A DNA stretch of 64,000 bases from an uncultured Flavihumibacter sp. (GTDB taxonomy: Bacteria; Bacteroidota; Bacteroidia; Chitinophagales; Chitinophagaceae): positions 62,001-126,000 of the forward strand of contig CABHOY010000056.1 in NCBI GenBank assembly GCA_902168105.1. Direction: 5' to 3'. Positions 23,910 to 33,200 of this stretch are shown piece after piece. Both the position numbers and the translations under genes were made by a program. The notes below the pieces were generated by a model. That model was not told the origin of the DNA. It did not search any database and saw only the letters and a program-made list of their open reading frames with translations. Position 1 is the stretch's first letter, and the number at the start of each line of letters is the position of its first letter.

Positions 23910-25442
23910 ATGGCCATTTTAGGTAATCTTATATCCAGGTCACTGCGCATCAGGAAGAAATTTACATTTAAGTTAGGGACACCTCGCCAATACCAGTTAC
24001 AGGTATTACACAGACTGCTGGCGAAGGCAAAGGACACGCAATTTGGACAACACTATAAATTTCAGGAGATCCTGAATAGCCCAAATGTGATGGCCCAGTA
24101 CCGTGCTGCTGTCCCTGTGCACAACTACAACAAGATGCACGCAGAGTGGTGGCATAAATGTCTGGAAGGCCAGGCAAATGTTAGCTGGCCTGAAAAGATC
24201 AAGTACTTCGCGCTTAGCTCCGGTACATCGGAGTCGGCAAGTAAACATATACCTGTTACCAAGGACATGTTGCGGAACGTCAAGAAAGTGGGCGTAAAGC
24301 AGCTGTATTCCATGGCAAACTTCAATATTCCCCCTAAATCCTTTACCAAAGGGATCCTGATGTTGGGTGGCACAACCGCCCTCTACGAAAAGGGAGATTA
24401 TTATGAGGGCGACATGAGTGGTATTCAGGCTAAAAATATCCCCCGCTGGTTCAGACGTTTCTACAAGCCCGGTGGTAATATCTCCAAAAAGCCGAACTGG
24501 GAACAACGTATCAAGCTGATCGTCCGTAAGGCGCCACAGTGGGACGTAGGTACCGTATGCGGCGTACCTGCCTGGGTACAGATCGTATTGGCAGAGATCA
24601 TTAAATACCACGGAGTTAAGAACATTCATGAGATCTGGCCGAACCTGGCCGTGTATATTCATGGTGGGGTATCTTTCGAGCCATACCGGGATAGCTTCCA
24701 GAAATTGCTGGGCAAACCGATCAATTTCATCGAGACCTACATGGCTTCCGAAGGTTCTTTCGGCTTCCAGGCAAGGCCTGGCGTGAAAGGGATCAAACTG
24801 GTACTGAATACAGGTATCTTCTATGAGTTCATTCCATTCAATGAAGATAATTTCACGGCAGACGGAGAAGTAAAGGCTAATCCGAAAGCATATATGATCC
24901 ATGAAGTGGTGGAAGACGTGGAATATGCTGTGATGCTTTCTACCTGTGCCGGTGCATGGCGTTACCTGATCGGCGACGTAGTAAAGTTCACTTCCGTTAA
25001 GGAGCATGAGATCATGATCGTTGGCCGTACCAAACAGTTCCTGAGTTTGTGCGGAGAACACATGAGCATCGACAATATGAATAAGGCGATCGACATGGTG
25101 CAGAAGAAGATGGGTATCACCATCAAAGAATTCACCGTAGCTGGTTTCCCTTATGAAAGCTTGTTTGCGCACCGTTGGTATATCGGTACTGACGATGTAA
25201 ATGTAGACAGCAACCGTGTCCGTGAGATCATCGATCAGACGTTGAGTGAAGTGAATGATGACTACGCTGTGGAAAGGACTTCTGCACTGAAAGAATTATT
25301 CGTAGAGGTAATGCCTAATGAAGTGTTCATCGACTATATGAGAGCGAAAGGAAAAGAAGGAGCGATGAATAAATTTCCACGTGTATTGAAGGGTGAGAAA
25401 CTAAGAGATTGGGAACAATTCCTAAGTGTGAAATCAGTCTGA
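23910..25442 (+). CDS. GH3 auxin-responsive promoter family protein
   Basis: Protein of 510 aa in the GH3 branch of the acyl-adenylate (ANL) superfamily. Plant members conjugate amino acids to jasmonate or auxin; bacterial ones are uncharacterised. The sequence has an ATP-binding-like 'FALSSGTSESASKHIPVT' (about residues 100-117), 'YMASEGSFGF' in the middle, 'YLIGDVVKFT' and 'GRTKQFLSLCGEHMS' toward the C terminus, all matching the GH3 pattern. An adenylating ligase acting on a carboxylic acid is the reasonable guess. It is transcribed alone and ends at a terminator. Confidence 0.88.
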   Translation: MAILGNLISRSLRIRKKFTFKLGTPRQYQLQVLHRLLAKAKDTQFGQHYKFQEILNSPNVMAQYRAAVPVHNYNKMHAEWWHKCLEGQANVSWPEKIKYFALSSGTSESASKHIPVTKDMLRNVKKVGVKQLYSMANFNIPPKSFTKGILMLGGTTALYEKGDYYEGDMSGIQAKNIPRWFRRFYKPGGNISKKPNWEQRIKLIVRKAPQWDVGTVCGVPAWVQIVLAEIIKYHGVKNIHEIWPNLAVYIHGGVSFEPYRDSFQKLLGKPINFIETYMASEGSFGFQARPGVKGIKLVLNTGIFYEFIPFNEDNFTADGEVKANPKAYMIHEVVEDVEYAVMLSTCAGAWRYLIGDVVKFTSVKEHEIMIVGRTKQFLSLCGEHMSIDNMNKAIDMVQKKMGITIKEFTVAGFPYESLFAHRWYIGTDDVNVDSNRVREIIDQTLSEVNDDYAVERTSALKELFVEVMPNEVFIDYMRAKGKEGAMNKFPRVLKGEKLRDWEQFLSVKSV

Positions 25443-25464
25443 GAAATTTAACGATTCTATAAAT

Positions 25465-25506
25465 AAAAAGAGGGGTAACTTCAGCAATTAGGTTACCCTT
25501 TATTTT
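25465..25506 (+). terminator. Terminator after the GH3 gene
   Basis: Stem GGGTAAC / GTTACCC (25473-25479 with 25492-25498) flanked by A and T runs, 23 nt after the stop codon. Confidence 0.82.
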
Positions 25507-25553
25507 TACATAAAGATAGCCGTAGCAGTAACGGTAATGGAATTTTGTAGCGC

Positions 25554-26192
25554 ATGATAACAGCACTGGCACAGGGTATGGCGTTGGGCTTATTTTTATC
25601 TATTTCTGTAGGCCCAGTTATCTTCGCCATCATAAAGTACAGCATTAACAATGGATTCAAGGCAGGCGTCAGCTTTGCTTTAGGAGTATCTTTCAGTGAT
25701 ATATTTTTTGTATTAACAGGTAATTTGGCAACTGCCTTCATTACCGGTCTTGAGGAATATAAAAAATACATAGGTATCATCGGTGGTATAATGCTTATTT
25801 GTATGGGCATATACGGGCTGTTCTTTAAGAAGGTAATGATCAGCACAGGTGATGAACGGCCGGAAATGTTCCGTACCCATGATTATCTGAAGATCTGGCT
25901 GGCCGGCTTCCTGATGAATACGCTGAATCCCGGCGTTATCATCTTCTGGTTAGGCGTATGCGTATCTTCCAGTTCCACTACAGTAGGGCATCGTATCATG
26001 ATGTATACGACAGCCTTGATCTGGGTATTATCTACGGATATTCTGAAAGTATTTGTAGCAGATAAGATCAGGCATAAGCTGACCCTGAGTAATGTGGTAT
26101 GGCTGAATAAGATCGCAGGTGGAAGCCTGATCCTGTTTGGGGTGATCCTGTTGTACAAGGTGCTCTTTGATCCTGGAGCCATCACACACTAG
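25554..26192 (+). CDS. LysE family translocator
   Basis: Inner-membrane exporter of 212 aa with about six hydrophobic helices. The N-terminal helix contains 'GMALGLFLSISVGPVIFAIIKYSI', the G-x3-G and PG-like pattern typical of LysE/RhtB amino-acid exporters, and 'FLMNTLNPGVIIFWLGV' in the middle is another family hallmark. The exported solute is not evident. It is a single gene between two terminators. Confidence 0.88.
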   Translation: MITALAQGMALGLFLSISVGPVIFAIIKYSINNGFKAGVSFALGVSFSDIFFVLTGNLATAFITGLEEYKKYIGIIGGIMLICMGIYGLFFKKVMISTGDERPEMFRTHDYLKIWLAGFLMNTLNPGVIIFWLGVCVSSSSTTVGHRIMMYTTALIWVLSTDILKVFVADKIRHKLTLSNVVWLNKIAGGSLILFGVILLYKVLFDPGAITH

Positions 26193-26217
26193 ATACAGCG
26201 ATAAAATATTATAAAAG

Positions 26218-26244
26218 AAAAGCCATTCATAGCGAATGGCTTTT
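26218..26244. terminator. Bidirectional terminator between lysE-type and korB-type genes
   Basis: Perfect 11-bp stem AAAAGCCATTC / GAATGGCTTTT with a 5-nt loop, between converging genes. Confidence 0.92.
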
Positions 26245-26270
26245 TCTTTTTATTGGTGGTGGTAAATTGC

Positions 26271-27305
26271 TTATTTGATAGTCCAGGTTTCTCTTCCTGC
26301 CAGCAGTTTGTCCAGATCGCCGGGGCCTTTCTGGGAAAGAGCGCTTTCTACCTGGAAGTTCAGCTGATCTTCGTAAGTAGGACGGAATGCCTGGTAAAAC
26401 ACGCCGAAAGGACGTGGAAGGTGGCCTTCTATACGAGGATCGTCAAACATACGGGTCAGGATCTGCGCTTTGTAAAAATCTTTCTCATCATGGATCCACA
26501 GGTCATCAGCGCTGTATTCTCCACCCAGTTCTACTACTACAGGTTTTAAACCATCGAGGCGGATACCTTTATTCTTCTGTGCGCCGAATATGAGCGGCTG
26601 ACCTTGTTCAACGAACAGGGTCTCTTCCAATTTGCTGCCTTTCTCGGTAAAGATCTCGAATGCACCATCATTGAAGATGTTACAGTTCTGGTATATTTCC
26701 AGGAAGGAAGCTCCCTTATGTGCATGGCTGCGTTTCAGCAGTTCCTGCAGGTGTTTGGGATCACGGTCCATACTGCGGGCAATGAAGGTTGCATCTGCAC
26801 CCAGTGCCAGCGCCAGCGGATTGAAAGGATGATCGATACTGCCGAAAGGAGTGGATTTGGTCACCTTGTTCTCTTCTGACGTAGGAGAGTACTGGCCTTT
26901 CGTCAAACCATAGATCTGGTTATTGAACAGCATGACATTGATATCGAAGTTACGGCGCAGCAAGTGGATGGTATGGTTACCTCCAATGGAAAGGCCGTCA
27001 CCGTCGCCCGTTACTACCCAAACACTCAGTTCAGGACGTACGGCTTTTAATCCGGAAGCAATAGCAGTAGCACGACCATGAATGGAGTGCATACCGTATG
27101 TGTTCATATAGTAAGGAAAACGCGAGGAGCAGCCGATACCGGATACGATTACGATATTTTCCTTTGGAATGCCCAGACCGGGCATGATAGTTTGTACTTG
27201 TTTTAAGATCGAATAATCTCCGCAACCCGGACACCAGCGCACTTCCTGGTCAGTTGCAAAATCCTTCGCCGTTAACGCCTGCGGAGCTATAGTAGCTGTT
27301 GACAT
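26271..27305 (-). CDS. 2-oxoacid:ferredoxin oxidoreductase, beta subunit
   Basis: Thiamine-diphosphate subunit (344 aa) of an enzyme that oxidatively decarboxylates a 2-oxoacid to acyl-CoA and passes electrons to ferredoxin. Family marks are 'RWCPGCGDYSIL' (about residues 24-35), 'VSGIGCSSRFPYYMNTYGMHSIHGRA' and the ThDP/Mg motif 'VTGDGDGLSIGGNH' with 'NNQIYGLTKGQ'. It most resembles the 2-oxoglutarate (KorB) type. The alpha subunit, normally adjacent, is not in the window. The upstream gene encodes an unrelated AhpD-like protein. Confidence 0.92.
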   Translation of the reverse strand: MSTATIAPQALTAKDFATDQEVRWCPGCGDYSILKQVQTIMPGLGIPKENIVIVSGIGCSSRFPYYMNTYGMHSIHGRATAIASGLKAVRPELSVWVVTGDGDGLSIGGNHTIHLLRRNFDINVMLFNNQIYGLTKGQYSPTSEENKVTKSTPFGSIDHPFNPLALALGADATFIARSMDRDPKHLQELLKRSHAHKGASFLEIYQNCNIFNDGAFEIFTEKGSKLEETLFVEQGQPLIFGAQKNKGIRLDGLKPVVVELGGEYSADDLWIHDEKDFYKAQILTRMFDDPRIEGHLPRPFGVFYQAFRPTYEDQLNFQVESALSQKGPGDLDKLLAGRETWTIK

Positions 27306-27341
27306 TTGAATGTTTTAAAGAAAAAAGTGAAAAACGGTTGG

Positions 27342-27349
27342 CAAAGTTA
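27342..27349 (-). promoter_or_regulatory. -7 promoter box TAACTTTG of the korB-type gene
   Basis: Exact TAnnTTTG on the minus strand, 36 nt before the ATG at 27305; this supports transcription separate from the gene upstream. Confidence 0.5.
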
Positions 27350-27419
27350 CGAATTGTTTGTCCTATGCAGTTTACGCAATAAGGAATACTTCAAATTGTT
27401 CCCTTTAGCCTGATCCTGA

Positions 27420-27773
27420 TTAAGCCTGTTCCTCCTGCAGCAGGGCCTCCCAATATTCGGCTGCTCTCCTGGTGTGTGGTATCACTATAGTACCGCCAAC
27501 AATGTTGGCTACGGCAAAGATCTCATACATTTCTTCTGTGGTGATGCCCTGCTCGTGGCATTTTCCCAGGTGATATTTGATACAGTCATCGCAGCGGAGT
27601 ACCATTGAAGAGACCAATCCCAGCATTTCCTTTACTTTGGTACTTAATGCGCCTTCCGCATAAGTGTTGGTATCAAGATTAAATAAACGGTTAATGACTT
27701 TATTCTGTTTACCCAGGATTACCTCGTTCATTTTGGCCCGGTAATCATTGAAAGCTTTTATCTCGTCTGCCAT
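27420..27773 (-). CDS. Carboxymuconolactone decarboxylase (AhpD-like) family protein
   Basis: Small helical protein of 117 aa. It carries the AhpD-type redox motif CxxCxxxH (C61, C64, H68 in 'LRCDDCIKYHLGKC'), so a thiol-dependent peroxidase or disulfide-reductase role is more likely than gamma-carboxymuconolactone decarboxylation. The rest ('EEMYEIFAVANIVGGTIVIPHTRRAAEYWE') is typical of the family. It has no linked peroxiredoxin gene. Confidence 0.86.
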   Translation of the reverse strand: MADEIKAFNDYRAKMNEVILGKQNKVINRLFNLDTNTYAEGALSTKVKEMLGLVSSMVLRCDDCIKYHLGKCHEQGITTEEMYEIFAVANIVGGTIVIPHTRRAAEYWEALLQEEQA

Positions 27774-28064
27774 TTTATTGTTTGTTTACACACCTTAAAG
27801 CTATGAAACGATTCCCAAATATAAATCAATCTACTTGTTCGGTAGACTATGCTCCGGAGTAACAAAAGTGTTAAATTGTTTATGTGCTGTAAATTAATTA
27901 GTTATGCGCTCTGAAATAACCATAGGTTATTGCTCATAACAAGAAGTGATAAGAATTACAGGGGCATTAATTGTTTGGAAGCCTGCCCGGACCATTGAAA
28001 TTGCCTGCCGGGCTTAATAATAAGATAACATTAAAGCCGTTCCTTTGCGCTTTACCTGTTGATT

Positions 28065-29702
28065 ATGTTTGTGATGCGTTTCCTTTTACTGCTATTTTTA
28101 AGTGGGCTGCCATTTGGTGGTCTGTTTGCGCAAAACGACAACCTTCCTAAACTGCAGCTGTCCGACCAGGATGAATATGAGCAGATAAAGCCGGACTCCA
28201 CATTCCTGGCTTTAAAAAACGCCTACAACCGGGCCGTTGAGAAAAAGGACCCTATGGCTGCCGCCAGATGCCTGGTCCAGATGGGACAGATCTGCTTCCA
28301 CCTCGGGCATTTTCCACAGGCGTTGGACTACCTTCTGCAGGCTGGCGACATTTTCCGTAAAGCGGGAGAACATCAGCAGCTGGCCAGTAACCTGAACGAT
28401 ATCGGAATGTTGTACTATTATAACAAGCAACCGGAGCTCTCCCGCCGGCAATACGAAGAAGCGCTCGCTATTTATCATCAGCTGAACAATAACGCCGGTG
28501 TTGCACTTACCTACGGTAAGATCGGTCACCTGTATGAAAAGCAACAACACTATGACAGCGCTTTCCTGTACCAGCGCCGGGCGCTGAACGCTTATCTACA
28601 GGTCGACGATAAAAAGGGCATGTCCAAGATCTATGAGAATATCGGTAGTATTTACGAAGACCTTGCCAGGTACGACTCAGCCTCTTATTATTTTGGCAGG
28701 GCGCTGGACTTGAACATGCAGGGAGGAGAGAAGATCGCCCGTATTGAGATCCTCAACAATCTGGGTGATGTACTGCGTAAGACAGGTCATTATGCGGAAG
28801 CCCTATTCCAGACCCGAAATGCGTTATGGCTGGCACTTGACCTCCATGAGCAGCGGCAGCTGAGTGGTGCATATCGTGATCTGGCCAAAGCACATCATCT
28901 CGCCGGCGCCAATGACAGCGCATTTTACTACCTGGAACTGAGCCGTCAATACCTGCTGCGAACATACTCTGACGAGAACAGCAAACAGGTGGCGTTGTTA
29001 CAGACAGTTTACGACATTGAAAAGAAGAACAACGAAATAGAACGATTACAGAACGTTCGTAAGACAACCCGCATCATTACTGCTGCGATCATTGTCGTTA
29101 TCCTGCTTTTAGTTGCAATGGGTATCCTGATCATCAGCCGTCAACGTCTCAAGTTGCGGAATGAGCAGATCCTCCGGATGCAGCATCGCCAGATCTTCGA
29201 AACAGAAAAAGAATTAATGGAGACTGCTTTGCAGAATAAGCAGTTGCAGGAGGGAAAGTTAAAAGAAGAATTGGAGGTCCGTTCCCGCGAGCTCACTACA
29301 CATACATTGCATATTATCCAGAAGAATCAGTTGCTGGAAGAGTTAAGAGTAAGGCTTGATGAAATGGTGAAGGACGACAAGCGTGATCAGAAGAAGCAGC
29401 TGAAGCAACTCCTTTCACAGATCAACCATAGTTTTAATCACGACCAGTATTGGGTTGATTTCCGCAACATTTTCGAGCAGGTACACCAGGCGTTCTTTGA
29501 TAACCTCAAGAAGTACTGTGATACACTCACGTCTAATGACCTTCGGTTGGTAGCTCTCCTGAAAATGAATATGGAGTCTCATGATATAGCTACCCTGCTT
29601 GGGATTTCTCAGGACAGTTTACGCGTGGTGCGGTACAGACTACGCAAGAAACTCAATCTTCAACAAGGCGAGAGCCTGACGGCATTCATTCAGAGTTTGT
29701 GA
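28065..29702 (+). CDS. TPR-repeat membrane protein with LuxR-like HTH
   Basis: Bacteroidota-type regulator of about 545 aa. It has a signal peptide ending near 'GGLFAQ', then about seven tetratricopeptide repeats (residues 45-290; e.g. 'LNDIGMLYYYNKQPELSRRQYEEALAI'), and one transmembrane helix at about 330-352. A coiled coil (360-440) and a C-terminal helix-turn-helix ('HDIATLLGISQDSLRVVRYRLRKKLNL', about 510-537) complete it. The TPRs would be periplasmic and the HTH cytoplasmic, so it could be a one-component sensor, although DNA binding from the membrane is unproven. ATG 28065 or 28074 are both possible starts. No partner gene is adjacent. Confidence 0.85.
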   Translation: MFVMRFLLLLFLSGLPFGGLFAQNDNLPKLQLSDQDEYEQIKPDSTFLALKNAYNRAVEKKDPMAAARCLVQMGQICFHLGHFPQALDYLLQAGDIFRKAGEHQQLASNLNDIGMLYYYNKQPELSRRQYEEALAIYHQLNNNAGVALTYGKIGHLYEKQQHYDSAFLYQRRALNAYLQVDDKKGMSKIYENIGSIYEDLARYDSASYYFGRALDLNMQGGEKIARIEILNNLGDVLRKTGHYAEALFQTRNALWLALDLHEQRQLSGAYRDLAKAHHLAGANDSAFYYLELSRQYLLRTYSDENSKQVALLQTVYDIEKKNNEIERLQNVRKTTRIITAAIIVVILLLVAMGILIISRQRLKLRNEQILRMQHRQIFETEKELMETALQNKQLQEGKLKEELEVRSRELTTHTLHIIQKNQLLEELRVRLDEMVKDDKRDQKKQLKQLLSQINHSFNHDQYWVDFRNIFEQVHQAFFDNLKKYCDTLTSNDLRLVALLKMNMESHDIATLLGISQDSLRVVRYRLRKKLNLQQGESLTAFIQSL

Positions 29703-29788
29703 GTTTGTTTCCGTCGCTTTCGGTTTCAGGTAAGATTGCGATTAGCGCCCAACTTATAGCTCAACTGATTGATAAACCATCAGATACA

Positions 29789-29849
29789 TAACGTAAAATG
29801 ACTATGTCAACTAAGCGTTTGACTAAGTCAGTGAATAAATATTACGTTA
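29789..29849. repeat. 61-bp interrupted palindrome
   Basis: Nested arms: TAACGTAA (29789-29796) with TTACGTTA (29842-29849), TGACT with AGTCA (29799-29803, 29826-29830) and GTCAA with TTGAC (29806-29810, 29819-29823). Uneven spacing on the right side gives an internal loop. No T run follows. It starts 86 nt after the TPR gene's stop. Confidence 0.6.
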
Positions 29850-29908
29850 CAAATCGCAACCTGGGACAAGAAAGGCAGCCGTCATGCAATAATTGGGAGA
29901 GCCGATAA

Positions 29909-30058
29909 GCAACGTTTCAGAAGCACAAAAATGGGCCTTCGGCTGTTCGACACACGCTTGATACCGCCCAATCCATATTCCAAAGCCCATACGCTTGAAA
30001 AGGTTCAATAGAAATCCAACCGGACAGGTACAGCCCATTTTGTGCTACCTGAAACGTG
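29909..30058. repeat. Imperfect inverted repeat with ~27-bp arms
   Basis: Left arm 29909-29936 and right arm 30032-30058 are reverse complements with small indels: both carry ACGTTTCAG, AGCACAAAA and TGGGC. About 95 nt lie between them. The arms could be the ends of a small non-autonomous element or a long RNA stem. No target-site duplication was recognised. Confidence 0.65.
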
Positions 30059-30116
30059 CAGTAGGATCGGACAGGGAGGCAAGCAAAGTAGTTGCCTTGA
30101 ATTGAGGAGGACAGGG

Positions 30117-30156
30117 CTTAACATTCCCTTAATGTTACGGTAATATTTTCTTAACC
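30117..30156 (+). promoter_or_regulatory. Pho-box-like direct repeats upstream of the phytase locus
   Basis: Heptamers CTTAACA (30117-30123), CTTAATG (30128-30134) and CTTAACC (30150-30156) lie at 11- and 22-bp intervals. The first two have the 7-4-7 arrangement of a PhoB binding site, which in other phyla uses CTGTCA-like heptamers. They lie 119-158 bp before the promoter's -33 box. Regulation of the receptor-phytase pair by phosphate starvation fits the gene content but is inferred. Confidence 0.5.
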
Positions 30157-30274
30157 GGCGTTTTGTTACGCTAATTAATATTGATAGTCAATTGATTAAC
30201 TGCATTTTGTTTCGTCTGTTGCCTTGTTGTATACGCCCGCTGTAACGGTGTATCCTTTTTGTATACCCCACTAA

Positions 30275-30306
30275 TTTGACTTCCGCAACTGTGAAATGCA
30301 CCTTTG
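30275..30306 (+). promoter_or_regulatory. Promoter of the receptor-phytase operon
   Basis: TTTG at 30275-30278, a 20-bp spacer and CACCTTTG at 30299-30306 resemble the Bacteroidota TTTG / TAnnTTTG promoter, with CA for TA at the -7 box. The ATG is 29 nt downstream. Confidence 0.5.
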
Positions 30307-30335
30307 CCGAAGTAACGGATTAACTCTCTACCAAT

Positions 30336-33152
30336 ATGCAGAAACTTCTATTCACTGTTTTCTTCTCCTTCCTGAGCATCATATGCTTCGGGCAGGCAAC
30401 CGGATTAGTGACCGGTAACATCATCGACAAAAATCAGCAACTATCCCTGCCTGGGGCGACACTTAAACTAAAACCGGGAAATCATTACACTGTCTCCAAC
30501 CAACAGGGTAAATTCGAATTCCTCAGTGTTCCCGCTGGTACTTATACCCTGGAGGTAACCTACATCGGTTACCAGACCTTCAGTCAGGAAGTGATCGTTG
30601 CTGCGGGAAAAGCAACTGACCTGAAACTGAAAATGGAAGCCGGTGGTATTGCCGGTAAAGAAGTACTGGTTGTGGGAGACCGCATCCGCGGACAAGCGAA
30701 AGCGCTCAACCAACAGCGGAATAATCCAAATATTACCAATATCGTGTCGGCCGACCAGATCGGCCGTTTCCCGGATGCGAATGTAGGCGATGCGATCAAA
30801 CGTATTCCCGGTATCACGATGCAGAATGACCAGGGCGAGGCACGTAATATTATTATCCGTGGTCTGGCGCCTGAACTGAACTCAGTGTCGCTGAACGGCG
30901 ACCGTATCCCATCTGCTGAAGGTGATAACCGTCGCGTACAAATGGACCTTATCCCTTCCGATATGGTGCAGACCATCGAAGTTAACAAGACCCTGACGCC
31001 GGATATGGATGCCGACGCTATCGGTGGGTCCGTAAACCTGGTAACGCGTGCCGCCCCTAATGGTCCCCGCGTGTCCGCCATGCTGTCGGGAGGTGTGAAC
31101 CCTATCCGTAATAAAGCATTATATACCGGTAGTCTGGTACTCGCTAACCGTTTCTTCGATAGTAAATTGGGGGCTGTATTGAGTGCTTCTTATAATAATA
31201 ATGATTACGGTTCTGATGATATGGAAGCTACCTGGGCTAAAGACGACTTTGGGAATATCTATACGGCAGAATCAGAAGTACGTAAGTATAATGTTCAGCG
31301 TATCCGCAGAAGCGCATCTGCTGCATTGGACTATAAGATCAATGCAAAGAATACCATTTATGCGAATGCTATGTACAACTGGCGCGATGACAGGGAAAAC
31401 CGTTATCGTCTACGCATGACAGATATTGAGCCTGAATATGACGACAATGACGCTATTACAGGGTATGTTGGTTCCGTACGCCGCGAAACGAAAGGAGGTA
31501 TTGACAATAGCCGTAACAAGAATCGCAGATTGGAAGATCAGCGCGTACAGAACTATTCTCTGCGTGGTGAGCACCTGCTGGGTAGTAAAGTAGACCTGGA
31601 CTGGGGTGCGAGTTTCTCCACTGCCAGTGAAAACAGGCCGCATGAACGTTATATAGAATTCAGGGCTGATGATGGACCGGTAAACCTGAAGCTGTCAGAT
31701 CCCCGTTTCCCGCTGGTGACTGCTAATACATTGACCGACCAGGATTTTAATTTTAAATCGCTCACCGAGAATAACGATCATACCCGTGAGAATGAATTGG
31801 GTTTCAAACTGAACCTGCGTTTCCCTTTCAGCGTGGTACCTAACCAGAAAGGCCGCCTGCGAGTAGGTGGAAGACTGCGTTTGAAAGATAAGGAGCGATT
31901 GAACAACTTCTTCGAATATGAACCAACCACTGAATTCGGTAACCTGGCAGAGGTCTCCAATATCAAGATCAATGGCAAAGGTTATCAACCTGGCGAAAAA
32001 TATAACCCTGGTACTTTCGTGATCAATACTTTCCTGGGGGCACAGCAACTAGATGACGCCAGCAAATTTGAAAAGAGTGATAACCCGGCGGAATACCTGG
32101 CCGTTAACTTCAACGCGAAGGAAAGGATCACGGCAGGTTACATTCGTTGGGACCAGGACCTGACAAAGAAATTATCTGTGATAGCAGGTGTGCGCATCGA
32201 GAATACACACATTGATTACGAAGGCAACATTGTTGCTGAAGAAGAAGAATTCGAAGGAAAACGTAAAGTAGAGAACAGCTATACTAATGTGTTGCCAGGC
32301 ATCACATTCAAGTACAATGTAAATAGTGATCTGGTGCTGCGTGCTGCAGCTACGACTTCTATTGCACGTCCTAATTACTATGATATCGCTCCATTTGTAA
32401 GCAGCATAGCTGACGATGCAGAACTGAGTGCAGGTAACCCTGATCTGAAGGCTGCACGTGCACTGAACTTTGACCTGATGGCAGAACAGTATTTCAAATC
32501 TGTAGGTATCCTGTCCGGTGGTGTTTTCTATAAGAGCATCAGTGACTTTATCTATACTTACAGAGACAATGCTTACACTACTGAGAAATTTGCGGCAGAT
32601 TACAAAGACGTAGCTACCAATCCTATCCCTGCGGGAGAAGAGTGGACTTACAAACAGGCACGTAATGGAGACAATGTAAAGGTTTATGGTTTTGAAGTAG
32701 CCTTGCAACGTCAGCTGGATTTTCTGCCAGGTTTCCTGAAAGGTTTTGGGGTGTATGTAAACTATACGTATACCAAGTCTAAAGCAGACGGTATTTACAA
32801 TGCTGACGGCGATAAACGTACTGATGTAACTTTGCCGGGAACGGCACCACATATGTTCAACGCGTCTCTTTCTTATGAAAGCAAACGTTTCACTGCAAGA
32901 TTATCCGGAAACTATACTGCGTCTTATCTGGATGAACTGGGCGGCGATGATTTCGATGATCGCTTTTATGATAAACAGTTCTTCCTTGACCTGAACGCTT
33001 CCTTTAAGCTGACAAAAAACTTAAGAGTATTCGGTGAAGCAAATAATCTGACCAACCAACCGCTGCGTTATTATCAGGGTATTTCGTCAAGAACTATGCA
33101 AGCAGAATACTATCGTCCGAGGTATAACTTTGGTCTGAAGTTCGACCTGTAA
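30336..33152 (+). CDS. TonB-dependent outer-membrane receptor (phytase-linked)
   Basis: Outer-membrane importer of 938 aa. A signal peptide (ends 'SIICFGQA') is followed by a CarboxypepD_reg-like domain (about residues 25-110, 'VTGNIIDKNQQLSLPGATLKLK'). A plug domain (about 125-235, 'RFPDANVGDAIKRIPGITMQNDQGEARNIIIRG') and a 22-strand barrel ending in '...YNFGLKFDL' follow, with the C-terminal aromatic-rich strand. The plug sequence resembles the TonB receptors with an N-terminal carboxypeptidase-like domain. It lies 48 nt upstream of a secreted phytase, so import of inositol phosphates or their products is the best guess. It has no SusD partner. Confidence 0.92.
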   Translation: MQKLLFTVFFSFLSIICFGQATGLVTGNIIDKNQQLSLPGATLKLKPGNHYTVSNQQGKFEFLSVPAGTYTLEVTYIGYQTFSQEVIVAAGKATDLKLKMEAGGIAGKEVLVVGDRIRGQAKALNQQRNNPNITNIVSADQIGRFPDANVGDAIKRIPGITMQNDQGEARNIIIRGLAPELNSVSLNGDRIPSAEGDNRRVQMDLIPSDMVQTIEVNKTLTPDMDADAIGGSVNLVTRAAPNGPRVSAMLSGGVNPIRNKALYTGSLVLANRFFDSKLGAVLSASYNNNDYGSDDMEATWAKDDFGNIYTAESEVRKYNVQRIRRSASAALDYKINAKNTIYANAMYNWRDDRENRYRLRMTDIEPEYDDNDAITGYVGSVRRETKGGIDNSRNKNRRLEDQRVQNYSLRGEHLLGSKVDLDWGASFSTASENRPHERYIEFRADDGPVNLKLSDPRFPLVTANTLTDQDFNFKSLTENNDHTRENELGFKLNLRFPFSVVPNQKGRLRVGGRLRLKDKERLNNFFEYEPTTEFGNLAEVSNIKINGKGYQPGEKYNPGTFVINTFLGAQQLDDASKFEKSDNPAEYLAVNFNAKERITAGYIRWDQDLTKKLSVIAGVRIENTHIDYEGNIVAEEEEFEGKRKVENSYTNVLPGITFKYNVNSDLVLRAAATTSIARPNYYDIAPFVSSIADDAELSAGNPDLKAARALNFDLMAEQYFKSVGILSGGVFYKSISDFIYTYRDNAYTTEKFAADYKDVATNPIPAGEEWTYKQARNGDNVKVYGFEVALQRQLDFLPGFLKGFGVYVNYTYTKSKADGIYNADGDKRTDVTLPGTAPHMFNASLSYESKRFTARLSGNYTASYLDELGGDDFDDRFYDKQFFLDLNASFKLTKNLRVFGEANNLTNQPLRYYQGISSRTMQAEYYRPRYNFGLKFDL

Positions 33153-33200
33153 TCAGATAGACGGGTTTATAGTATGTTGTTTATAAAAAAGGATAAGTAC

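Larger units (their letters stand above)
29703..30116. other. Intergenic region with two inverted repeats
   Basis: This 414-bp gap follows the TPR regulator. It holds the palindrome at 29789-29849 and the long inverted repeat at 29909-30058. A 63-codon minus-strand frame at 29847-30038 overlaps the second repeat, but it resembles no family and I do not call it a gene. Confidence 0.5.

Noticed and set aside
24006..25172. 388-codon open frame antisense to the GH3 gene
   Set aside because: It lies wholly opposite a clearly homologous gene, has no family resemblance and its composition is the mirror of the sense codon pattern.
29847..30038. 63-codon minus-strand frame between the TPR gene and the phytase locus
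   Set aside because: It overlaps the inverted repeat, has no recognisable family and no promoter or terminator arrangement.
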